Assembly: GCA_026400425.1 (NCBI GenBank)
Contig: JAPLPC010000097.1
Span: forward strand, 4,237 to 21,459
DNA from: Hyphomicrobiales bacterium
GTDB lineage: Bacteria > Pseudomonadota > Alphaproteobacteria > Rhizobiales > Xanthobacteraceae
DNA length: 17,223 nt
Reading direction: 5' to 3'
The notes beneath the pieces are model-generated. The model searched no databases and was not told the origin of the DNA. It saw only the letters and a list, made by a program, of their open reading frames with translations. The position numbers were made by a program, and so were the translations under genes. Below, piece after piece: positions 1-7,784 of this stretch. The first letter of the stretch is position 1; each line of letters begins with the position of its first letter.

Positions 1-2257
1 CGCCATTGCTGCGGCCTGAATCACTTCGACCTGCATCGCGTCGTCCCTGCCGGGGTGCAGCATTGCCCTCGGACAGCATTTCAAACCGCAGTGCGCCCGC
101 GACGGGGGCTGCTTCGACCAGCCGGACATCGACGACATCGCCGAGCCGATACATCGCTCCCGAGCGCGTGCCGATCAGTGCGTGCCGGGCTTCGTCGTAG
201 TTGAAGTATTCCGAGCCCAATGTTCGGATCGGTATCAGGCCATCGGCGCCGGTCTCGGTCAATCGGACAAAGAGTCCAACCTTGGTGACGCCGGAAATCC
301 GGCCCTGGAAACTGGCACCGATCTTGTCGGCGAGGAAATGCGCGATCAGCCGGTCCGACGTCTCGCGCTCGGCTTTCATGGCCCGCCGCTCGGTGGCCGA
401 GATTTGTGCCGAAATCTCTGCCAGCGTCTCCGGCGTCTCCGTCTCCGGCAGCGCGCCTTCGCCGAGCCCGAGCGCGCGGATCAGCGCACGATGCACGATC
501 AGATCGGCGTATCGCCTGATCGGCGATGTGAAATGCGCGTAGCGCCGCAGGTTGAGGCCGAAATGGCCGTAATTCTCCGAGGTATATTCCGCCTGAGCTT
601 GCGAGCGCAGCACCACTTCGTTCACCAGCGGCTCGGAGTCGTGTCCCTTGAATTGCGCCAACACCCGGTTGAACACCGAAGGCCGCAGCGCGCCTGCTTT
701 TGTGAACGGCGTATCGAGCGTCTTGAGGAATTCCGCGAGGTTGTGAACCTTCTCGACGGTCGGCTCGTCATGCACACGATAGATAAGCGGCAAGCCCTTT
801 TTTTCAAGCATCTCCGCCGCCGCGACATTGGCGAGGATCATGAACTCTTCGATCAGTTTATGTGCGTCGAGCCGCTCCGGCACGATGACGCGATCGACGG
901 TGCCGTCCTTTTTGAGCAGGATCTTTCGTTCGGGGATTTCAAGTTCCAGCGGACTGCGTTCGTCGCGTGCCTGCTTGACCAGCGCATAGGCGGTGTAGAG
1001 CGGCTTCAGGATCGGATCGAGAATGGGGCCGGTAATATCATCCGGCTTGCCGTCCATCGCCGCCTGCGCCTGCGCGTAGGAGAGCTTGGCCGCCGAGCGC
1101 ATCAGGATGCGGTGGAACGAGTGCGAGACCTTGCGGCCGTCCTCGTCGATCACCATCCGCACCGCCAGCGCGCCGCGCGGCTCGCCGGGCACCAGTGAGC
1201 ACAGATCGTTGGAAATGCGTTCCGGCAGCATCGGGACGACGCGGTCGGGGAAATATACCGAGTTGCCGCGCTGAAGCGCATCGGTGTCGAGCGCCGAGCC
1301 GGGCCGCACATAGAAGGCGACGTCGGCGATGGCCACGGTGACGATCATGCCGTCCGGGTTGTCGGGATCGACTTCCGCATAGACGGCGTCGTCGTGATCT
1401 TTGGCATCCGGCGGATCGATGGTGATCAGCGGAACCTCGCGCCAGTCCTCGCGGCCCTTCAGGGCAGCGGGCTTGGCCGCCTCGGCTTCCTGCAACGCGC
1501 TGCGTGAGAACGCCTGCGGGATGTCGTGCATATGGATGGCGATCATGCTGACCGCCTTTTCCGACGACAGCGAGCCAAGCCGCTCCTTCACTTTGCCGGA
1601 GCCGAGCCCGTAACCGCGCGTGCGAATGAGATCGACACTGACGAGGTCGCCGTCCTCGGCGCCATTGGCATCAGAAGCGGCGATGTTGAGTTCGCGTCCG
1701 GCCTGTTTCTTGTCGACGGGGATCATCCGCCCGCCGCCATTCGGCAGCGCGCGATAGATGCCGAGCAGGCGCGTGCGCGCGCCATCGAGCACCTTGATGA
1801 CACGGCCGCGATAGACCGCTGTGTCCTCGTCGTCCTCGATCTTCTCGATCCGCACCAGCGCGCGCTCGCCGACGCCGGCCGCGGTGCCGGGCAGGGGGCG
1901 GCGCGCGGTGTGGATGCGAATACGCGGCGGTTTGCCGTCGGCCTCGTCCCACTCAACCGGCGTGGCGATCAATTCGCCATCGGCATCGCGGGTGATGATC
2001 TCGACCAGCACCGTCGCGGGCAGCGCTTTTGGCTCGCGGACTTCGTTGCCCTTCTTGGCGATGGCGCCTTCGGCTGCGAGTTCGCGCAGCACGCGCTTTA
2101 ATTCGACGCGCGCAGCATTCTTCAGGCCGAATTCTCGCGCGATCTCGCGGGTGCCGATCTTGCCGGGATAAGCGCGTATGAACGCGATGATGGCATCCCT
2201 CGACGGAAAGCCGGCGTCACCTGATGTGTCGCGTATTCTGGCAGGTCTCTTGGCCAC
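1..2257 (-). CDS. rnr: Ribonuclease R (3'-to-5' exoribonuclease), C-terminal end cut by window edge
   Basis: RNase R degrades structured RNA from the 3' end in the cytoplasm. Reading from GTG at 2257, 752 codons are present without a stop down to position 2; only a short basic tail seems to be missing. In order: an N-terminal winged-helix region (residues about 10–70), cold-shock/OB domains, the RNB catalytic domain with acidic cluster DPPDAKDHDDAVY (D281, D284, D287, D289, D290), later AHKLIEEFM and YAHFTSPIRRYADLIVHR, then an S1 domain (from about GRISGVTKVGLFVRL). The domain set is complete and no internal lesion is visible. The GTG is chosen because homology-like sequence (MAKRPAR...) begins there and because a TAG in another frame, the apparent original topA stop, lies just upstream. 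The Shine-Dalgarno is weak. In this sequence the frame is also open upstream, making one continuous frame with topA. Confidence 0.9.
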   Translation of the reverse strand, partial: MAKRPARIRDTSGDAGFPSRDAIIAFIRAYPGKIGTREIAREFGLKNAARVELKRVLRELAAEGAIAKKGNEVREPKALPATVLVEIITRDADGELIATPVEWDEADGKPPRIRIHTARRPLPGTAAGVGERALVRIEKIEDDEDTAVYRGRVIKVLDGARTRLLGIYRALPNGGGRMIPVDKKQAGRELNIAASDANGAEDGDLVSVDLIRTRGYGLGSGKVKERLGSLSSEKAVSMIAIHMHDIPQAFSRSALQEAEAAKPAALKGREDWREVPLITIDPPDAKDHDDAVYAEVDPDNPDGMIVTVAIADVAFYVRPGSALDTDALQRGNSVYFPDRVVPMLPERISNDLCSLVPGEPRGALAVRMVIDEDGRKVSHSFHRILMRSAAKLSYAQAQAAMDGKPDDITGPILDPILKPLYTAYALVKQARDERSPLELEIPERKILLKKDGTVDRVIVPERLDAHKLIEEFMILANVAAAEMLEKKGLPLIYRVHDEPTVEKVHNLAEFLKTLDTPFTKAGALRPSVFNRVLAQFKGHDSEPLVNEVVLRSQAQAEYTSENYGHFGLNLRRYAHFTSPIRRYADLIVHRALIRALGLGEGALPETETPETLAEISAQISATERRAMKAERETSDRLIAHFLADKIGASFQGRISGVTKVGLFVRLTETGADGLIPIRTLGSEYFNYDEARHALIGTRSGAMYRLGDVVDVRLVEAAPVAGALRFEMLSEGNAAPRQGRRDAGRSDSGRSNG

Positions 2258-2259
2258 AA

Positions 2260-4981
2260 CTACCCGTTCTTGCTTGCGCTCTTTTTGGCGGCCGTTTTCT
2301 TGGCAGGCGCCTTCTTGGCTGGCGGCGGCGGTCTCGGTCTTCGGCTTGACGGCCTTCTTGGCGACGGCCTTCTTGGCCGGCTTGTCACTGGCATCGGTGG
2401 AAGGGCCGGCTTTTGTCGCAGCCTTCTTTGGAGCCGCCTTTTTCTTGGCGACCTTCTTCACCTTGCCGCCACCCTTGGCTGCGCGCTCGTCGAGCAGCGC
2501 GATGGCGTCGGCGACCGTGATGGTGTCCGGCGTCTTGTCGCTCGGGATCGTCGCATTGACGCCGCCGGCGGTGACATAGGCGCCGTAGCGGCCGTTCTTC
2601 ACGGCGATGCCGCCGAGGGCCGGATGCTCGCCGAGCGGCTTGCCGGGATCGGCGCCGAAGCGGCGACCCGATGGCCCTTTGGCGATCTTCTCGGCGATCA
2701 GCGTCACCGCGCGGTTGAGCCCGATGTCGAACACCTCGTCGCCGGATTCCAGGCTGGCATAAGTCTTTTCATGCTTCACGAACGGCCCGAAGCGGCCGAG
2801 GCCGGCCGTGATCGGCTCGCCGGTCTCCGGATGCTTGCCGATCTCGCGCGGCAGCGACAGCAGCTTCAGCGCCATGTCGAGTTCGACATCGCCGGGCGAT
2901 GTATTCTTCGGAATACCCGCACGTTTCGGCTTCTCGCCTTCCTCGTAATTCTTGGCATCGCCGAGCTGGATGTAAGGCCCGAACCGTCCGGCTTTGACGG
3001 CAACCTCGAAACCCGTATTCGGATCTTCGCCCAGCACGCGATCCGCCGTCGTAGCGCTGTCGGCAGCGAGCGGGCGCGTATGGCGGCATTCCGGATAGTT
3101 CGAGCAGCCGACAAAGGCGCCGAACTTGCCGGCTTTCAAATTAAGACGACCGGTGCCGCAGGTCGGGCACTGGCGTGGATCGCCGCCATCTTCGCGGGCC
3201 GGATAGATGTGCGGGCCGAGCATGTCGTCAAGCACATCGAGTACCTGAGCGACGCGCAGGTCCTTGATGTCGTCGACGGCACCGATGAAGCCGGTCCAAA
3301 ACGCGCGCAGCACGTCCTTCCACGACACTTCGTTGTTCGAAATCTTGTCGAGGTCTTCTTCCAGCGAAGCCGTGAAATCATACTCGACATAACGCGCGAA
3401 GAAGTTTTCGAGGAACGCGACCACGACACGGCCCTTGTCCTCGCCATACAGGCGCTTCTTCTCGAGCTTCACATAGCCGCGCGCTTTCAGCACATCGAGG
3501 ATCGACGCATAGGTCGAGGGCCGGCCGATGCCGAGCTCTTCCATGCGCTTCACCAGCGATGCTTCCGAGAAGCGCGGCGGGGGCTCGGTGAAATGTTGGG
3601 TGACGGCGAGGTTCTGCTTCTGCAGCGCTTCGCCCACGCTCATGGCGGGCAGACGGCGTGAATCCTCGTCGTCGGCGTCGTCGTCCTTGCCTTCCTGATA
3701 GACGGCCAGGAAGCCGTCGAACTTCACCACCTGGCCGGTGGCGCGCAACTCCAGCAAGCGCGCGCCCGCTTTGGCTGAAATGTCCACGGTGGTGCGCTCC
3801 ATCTCGGCCGACTCCATCTGGCTGGCGACGGTGCGCATCCAGACGAGTTCGTAGAGACGGTACTGATCGCTATCGAGCCGCGCCTTCAGGCTGGCCGGGC
3901 GGCGTGCCATGTCGGTCGGGCGGATCGCTTCATGCGCTTCCTGCGCATTCTTGGCCTTGCTGGTATATTGGCGCGGCGCATCCGGCACATATTGCTTGCC
4001 GTAATCCTCGCCGATGACGCTGCGCGCCTGCGTGATCGCGGACCCGTCGATGGTGACGCCGTCGGTTCGCATATAGGTAATCAGACCGGTGGTCTCGCCG
4101 CCGATATCGATACCTTCATAGAGCCGCTGCGCGATGCGCATCGTATGCGCCGGCGCGAATCCCAATTTGCGGCTGGCTTCCTGCTGCAGCGTCGAGGTCG
4201 TGAACGGCGCCTGCGGATTGCGGCGTGCCGGCTTGGCATCGACGGTGGTGACCGAGAACGCCGCAGCGTCGATCGCCTTCTTGAAATCTTCGGCTTCCGC
4301 GCCGGTGCCGATATCGAGACGCTGGATCTTCTTGCCGTCGGCGCCGACGAGGCGGGCCTCGAAACTGTCGCCGCGCGGCGTGGTCAGCGTCGCGACCAGC
4401 GACCAGTATTCGCGCGGGATGAACTTTTCGATTTCCTGCTCGCGGTCGCAGACCAGGCGCAGCGCCACCGACTGTACGCGGCCGGCCGAACGTGCCCCCG
4501 GCAGTTTGCGCCACAGCACGGGAGAGAGCGTGAAGCCAACCAGATAATCGAGCGCGCGGCGCGCCATATAGGCATCGACCAGCGCGCCATCGATCTCGCG
4601 CGGATTGTTCATCGCGTCGGTGACGGCCTGCTTGGTGATCGCATTGAACACCACGCGCTCGATCTTCTGATCCTTCAGCGCGCGCTTCTGCTTCAAGACT
4701 TCCAGCACGTGCCAGGAGATCGCTTCGCCCTCGCGATCAGGGTCGGTCGCGAGAATGAGCTTGTCGGCGTTCTTGCAGGCCTTGGCGATGTCGTTGAGCC
4801 GGCTGTTTGCCTTGGGATCGATCTCCCAGATCATCTGGAAGTCGGCATCAGGATCGACCGAGCCGTTCTTTGCGGGCAGGTCGCGAACATGGCCGAACGA
4901 CGCCAGGACTTCGTAGTCCTTGCCCAGATACTTGTTGATCGTCTTGGCCTTGGAAGGCGACTCCACGATGACGAGATTCAT
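2260..4981 (-). CDS. topA: DNA topoisomerase I (type IA), tail frameshifted so that it reads through into rnr
   Basis: TopA relaxes negative supercoils by a transient 5'-phosphotyrosine break. ATG at 4981 opens the usual MNLVIVESPSKAKTI start (E7). Toprim acidic motif LATDPDREGE has D80 and D82; catalytic tyrosine Y303 lies in GLITYMRTDGV; the EELGIGRPSTYASI motif follows; a C4 zinc finger has C605, C608, C626 and C632; GRFGPF/GRYGAY-type C-terminal repeats precede a Lys/Ala-rich tail. About 906 residues to the TAG at 2262–2260, normal for alphaproteobacteria. That TAG is in the +1 frame: the KKAxKK pattern runs in the start frame to about 2320 (AAAS), then continues as KKAPAKKTAAKKSASKNG-stop in the +1 frame. 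Read literally, the start frame instead gives Gln/Glu-rich out-of-frame sequence and enters rnr. The catalytic parts are untouched. A candidate promoter lies at 5051–5079, and GGA stands 7 nt before the ATG. Confidence 0.92.
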
Positions 4982-5050
4982 GATTTTCCAATAACTTAAC
5001 GGGGGAAATCGGCGGCTGCGCACGGGAGTCGCGCCGTCCGTTTCGCGGCG

Positions 5051-5079
5051 AACATGGGTGCGAAGGGGGCCCGTGTCAA
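5051..5079 (-). promoter_or_regulatory. Candidate promoter of topA (and rnr)
   Basis: On the minus strand a perfect -35 TTGACA (5079–5074) is followed after exactly 17 nt by CATGTT (5056–5051), a weak -10. It would start transcription near 5044, giving a leader of about 63 nt before the topA ATG. Seen by eye only; the -35 is the strong part. Confidence 0.45.
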
Positions 5080-5199
5080 ATCGGGGATTGTGACGGGGCG
5101 ATCAGAGTTGCACGCCACCCATTACTAGTGGTTGTAATATTCAACTTATGAGTGTTATCGTCTGCTTCTGATGGTGGTTGGAAGATACCGGACGGGTGC

Positions 5200-5442
5200 A
5201 TGACGTTTGAAGGCGATGACGATCTGCCGATCGGTGATGGCGGCCCGGCCGAGGCCGCGCACTATATAAAGGGTGCGGTCCATGACCTCGCTGGCCTGGC
5301 CCGACGGCATCGGCTCGATCTGCTCGCCTACCTGCTCGATATGGCCCATCTGGAGGCCGAGGAGCGGCTGCGGTTGCGGCTGCGGGCACTGACCTCTATC
5401 TCCGTCAGTAAAGATCGGGACAACAGGCAGCAGCCTGATTAG
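5200..5442 (+). CDS. Small conserved-looking protein of unknown function (80 aa)
   Basis: I do not recognise a named family. The product begins MTFEGDDDLPIGDGG, an acidic N-terminus, and then has an amphipathic helical stretch (AHYIKGAVHDLAGLA, then LDLLAYLLDMAHLEAEERL) resembling small rhizobial hypothetical proteins with a 'LD-LAYLL-MA-LEA' core, from memory. The ATG at 5200 is chosen because this pattern starts soon after it; an in-frame GTG at 5152 would add 16 unlikely residues. The Shine-Dalgarno is weak. Its TAG (5440–5442) overlaps the dprA stop (5441–5439) in tail-to-tail arrangement. The minus-strand frames across the same stretch are Arg/Gly-rich and look like shadows. No membrane segment or signal peptide. 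Confidence 0.6.
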   Translation: MTFEGDDDLPIGDGGPAEAAHYIKGAVHDLAGLARRHRLDLLAYLLDMAHLEAEERLRLRLRALTSISVSKDRDNRQQPD

Positions 5443-6532
5443 AGCATCGACACCAGCCCGCCGCCATGTCGCTCCAGGCGTCCCGCCAGTTCGAGCTCCA
5501 GCAGAACCACCCGCACAGTGGTGGGCGACACCTTGGCCAGCCGGATGAGATCGTCGATGCCGACGGGGCTCGGCCCCAGCAATCCGATGATGCGGCTGCG
5601 ATCGCCATCGTCCGGCTCGTCGAACGACATTTCGTCCTCCGCTTCGCGGCTCGGCAACTCGATCGGCCGTTCCATGATCGGCGCCACCGCATTGATGATG
5701 TCGAAGGCTTCGGTCACCAGGGTCGCGCCTTGCTTGATCAGCCGGTTTTTTCATCCCATACACGGGCGGCCATCCGCGCCGTAATCAGCGAGCCCGAACG
5801 CTCTGCGGCTTCGATCACGACGACTCCGAGCGCGGCACCGGAGATCAGCCGGTTGCGGCGAGGAAAGTCCTTGGCGCGCGGGACGTGACCGAGCGGCATT
5901 TCCGAAATGGCCCCACCGACAGCAAGCAGGTCGTCCAGTAAGTCGACATGTTCGGCCGGATAGATGCGCTCGTGTCCTCCGGCCAGCACGGCGACGCTGC
6001 CGAAGGCGGCGCTGGCCTGATGCGCGGCGCGATCGATGCCGCGAGCGAGGCCTGAGATGATGACGAATTCCGCATCCGCCAACTCGCGCGACAGCTTCTC
6101 GGCAAATTTCAAGCCTGCACCGGAGGCGTTGCGCGAGCCGACGATGGCAATCATCGGCCGCGCCATCGCGTCGGTGTTGCCGCGCAAGCCGAGCAGCGGT
6201 GGCGCATCGTCGATGGCCGCGAGCCGTGGCGGATAACCGGCCTCTCCGGGAGCGACCAGCAGCGCGCCGATCCGGCGACTACGCGCGATCTCCTGATCGG
6301 CCTCGTCGATGCTACAGATACGGCCCGAGCGCATCGCGCCGCCACGCTGGGCGAGGGTGGGCAGCCGCTCCAACGCCGAGCGTGCACTGCCGAACTGGTT
6401 GATCAGCGCCCGAAAGGTTCGCGGGCCAACATGGTCGCTGCGGATCAGCCGCAACCAATCGCGGCGTTGCTCGTCGGTCAGGCGGGTCGGTGCCTTGGCT
6501 GGATCCTTGGCTGTATTGGCTGGGTCGATCAA
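5439..6532 (-). pseudogene. dprA: DNA-processing protein DprA, broken by an internal deletion and frame change
   Basis: DprA binds incoming single-stranded DNA and loads RecA during transformation. Part one starts at TTG 6532, supported by GGGGAG 6 nt upstream and a stop further upstream in frame. It has an N-terminal helical domain and a Rossmann core: AIVGSRNASGAG (about 129–140), ISGLARGID (159–167), DFPRRNRLISGA (222–233) and SGSLITARMAA (246–256). It then reads eight alien residues and stops at 5738. The C-terminal part continues in another frame from about 5747 (NRLIKQGATLVTEAFD...) to the stop at 5441–5439, including the winged-helix domain (DRSRIIGLLGPSP...). The segment normally between, with the REVFAVPGS and GTN motifs (about 20 codons), is absent; about 17 nt of unrelated sequence stand in its place. 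Family consensus is from memory. As read, no complete DprA can be made. Confidence 0.85.
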
Positions 6533-6578
6533 GCTGCGCTCCCCGGCGTCAGTCTACCCAACTTAAGGATGCATTCAA

Positions 6579-6607
6579 TTGACATTCGCACTTAAGGTGC
6601 GACAGTA
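6579..6607 (+). promoter_or_regulatory. Candidate promoter with an embedded palindrome, upstream of the nuclease-like gene
   Basis: A perfect TTGACA (6579–6584) lies 54 nt before the ATG at 6638. A clear -10 is missing: the best at 17 nt is ACAGTA. The spacer contains the inverted repeat CGCAC-TTAAG-GTGCG (6587–6601), and the octamer ACTTAAGG occurs at 6561–6568 and again at 6590–6597. The region also lies just upstream of the divergent dprA start. An operator is possible; this is inference. Confidence 0.3.
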
Positions 6608-6637
6608 GGGTCAAGCCCGTCTGGCTTGTGTTCAGTG

Positions 6638-7102
6638 ATGGCAATGCTGTGGGACGTAAATAACTTCCAGCGACCCGGCGCTTCGAGCAATGTCGCCGTC
6701 GGGCGTGAGTTCGAGGCCGCCGCGCTGCTGTTTTTCCACTCCGAAGGCGTCATGCTGGCGCCGAATTACTCGGTGCCACTGGGCCATCGGTCTTTCCGCA
6801 AGAAGCGCTTCGATCTCGGCAGCGCCAGTCCGCGCATCATCGTGGAATGCAAATCCTATACATGGACCGTGTCCGGCAACGTGCCCTGCGCCAAAATCCG
6901 CGGGCTGAACGAGGCGATCCTGCATTTCAGTGCAGCGCCGCGTGACTATCGCAAGATCCTGTTCGTGCTTCGTCACCTGCATCCGCGATCGCGCGTCAGC
7001 CTGATCTCGCACTACATCAAATGCCACGGCCATCTGGTCGGGCCCGGCGTGGAGATCTGGGAATACGATCTGCCCGCAAGGCAGGGCACGCGGGTGTTCT
7101 AG
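6638..7102 (+). CDS. PD-(D/E)XK nuclease-like protein of unknown function
   Basis: The 154-residue product (from ATG 6638; ATG 6644 is also possible, and an in-frame TTG at 6626 would extend it) carries the pattern of the PD-(D/E)XK fold: an early glutamate in VGREFEAAAL (E24/E26), then D59 in KKRFDLGS, then E70-x-K72 in IIVECKSYTW. A conserved-looking region follows (GNVPCAKIRGLNEAI, YRKILFVLRHL, HGHLVGPGVEIWEYD). I know a poorly characterised family with this combination but no function for it. There is no methyltransferase, helicase or specificity subunit nearby, so a classical restriction system is not supported. It lies against the strand of plsY and dprA, and a palindromic repeat follows its stop. 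The frame is intact. DNA or RNA cleavage is inference from the motif. Confidence 0.75.
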   Translation: MAMLWDVNNFQRPGASSNVAVGREFEAAALLFFHSEGVMLAPNYSVPLGHRSFRKKRFDLGSASPRIIVECKSYTWTVSGNVPCAKIRGLNEAILHFSAAPRDYRKILFVLRHLHPRSRVSLISHYIKCHGHLVGPGVEIWEYDLPARQGTRVF

Positions 7103-7109
7103 TTCTCTG

Positions 7110-7195
7110 CCGTCATTGCGAGGAGCGGAGCGACGAAGCAATCCAGAAGCCAAGTGAAGAAAGACTGGATTGCTTCGCTGCGCTCGCAATGACGG
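7110..7195. repeat. Intergenic palindromic repeat (long inverted repeat)
   Basis: The left arm (7110–7146, beginning CCGTCATTGCGAG and ending GAAGCAATCCAG) and the right arm (7165–7195, beginning CTGGATTGCTTCG and ending CGCAATGACGG) are reverse complements apart from about 6 extra bases in the left arm; the loop is about 18 nt. This is the short palindromic element widespread between genes in Bradyrhizobium-group genomes. It lies between the convergent ends of the nuclease-like gene and plsY, and its RNA hairpin could also limit transcription from both sides. Confidence 0.85.
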
Positions 7196-7202
7196 CGAAT
7201 GA

Positions 7203-7775
7203 TCACTTCTTTCCGATCTTGCCTTCGGTGCCGTTCGTTAGCCGCTTGATATTTTCGCGGTGCATGAACCACAGCAGCACCGTCAGTACGGCGCCGAGGA
7301 TCGCGAGGTGAGGGGCCTTCATGTACCACAAGAACATCGGCGTGATCGCACTGGCGGTCAGGGCTGCGAAGGACGAGTAGCGCGAGGTCAGCGCGGTGGC
7401 GAGCCAGGCGATGCAGCCGCCGACGATGACGATGGGCGCGAGAGCGCTCACGCGGCGCGAACTACCGCCCTTGAAGCCGAGCCAGATCGGAAACAGATGG
7501 CCCAGAAATGCCGCGGACGCGGCGATCATCGCCGGAATCGGGCCGCCCAGCATGCCCATGATGACGACAGGGACGGTGCCTTTCAGCGCGTCGCAGATCA
7601 ATGTTGCGGCGGCGAGGCCTTTGCGGCCGGTGCGCAGCACATTGGTGGCGCCGATATTGCCGGATCCAATGCCGCGGATGTCTTCGGTGCCGGCAAATCG
7701 CGTGATCAGCAGGCCAAACGGAATCGAGCCCAGCAGGTAGCCGAACGCGGCGGCCAGAATATAAAGCGGGTTCAT
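7203..7775 (-). CDS. plsY: Acyl-phosphate:glycerol-3-phosphate acyltransferase PlsY, motif 2 altered
   Basis: PlsY is an inner-membrane enzyme that moves the acyl group from acyl-phosphate to the sn-1 position of glycerol-3-phosphate, the first step of phospholipid synthesis. 190 residues, with several hydrophobic spans. Motif 1 is present (GSIPFGLLITR, GIGSGNIGATN), as is the ALTSRYSS region of motif 3. Motif 2, normally GH-FP-WLGFKGGKGVAT, reads GHLFPIWLGFKGGSSRRVSAL here: after FKGG the expected KGVATYIG-like stretch is replaced by SSRR, a net loss of about four codons without a frame change. Published work on the streptococcal enzyme assigns motif 2 a phosphate-binding-loop role for glycerol-3-phosphate, so activity is doubtful if the sequence is right. 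The ATG at 7775 lies 9 nt after the pyrC' stop, so it is probably cotranscribed with pyrB–pyrC'. Confidence 0.9.
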   Translation of the reverse strand: MNPLYILAAAFGYLLGSIPFGLLITRFAGTEDIRGIGSGNIGATNVLRTGRKGLAAATLICDALKGTVPVVIMGMLGGPIPAMIAASAAFLGHLFPIWLGFKGGSSRRVSALAPIVIVGGCIAWLATALTSRYSSFAALTASAITPMFLWYMKAPHLAILGAVLTVLLWFMHRENIKRLTNGTEGKIGKK

Positions 7776-7784
7776 GATCGTCCT

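Noticed and set aside
2280..2480. Lys/Ala repeats in the topA tail considered as a DNA tandem repeat
   Set aside because: The periodicity comes from AAG/GCC codons of a basic tail common in alphaproteobacterial TopA; the nucleotide units are not regular.
182..3661. Long plus-strand frames at 182–1198 and 2270–3661 (338 and 463 codons)
   Set aside because: They lie antisense to rnr and topA, whose frames carry all catalytic motifs. The products are Arg/His/Gly-rich with no family pattern, as expected for shadows in high-GC DNA.
6638..7102. Considered the nuclease-like gene as part of a restriction-modification or toxin–antitoxin system
   Set aside because: No methyltransferase, specificity subunit or antitoxin-like gene is adjacent; the neighbours are housekeeping genes.
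7110..7195. Considered as an insertion-sequence end or a single CRISPR unit
   Set aside because: There is only one inverted repeat, with no transposase, target duplication or spacer series; it fits a known type of intergenic palindrome.
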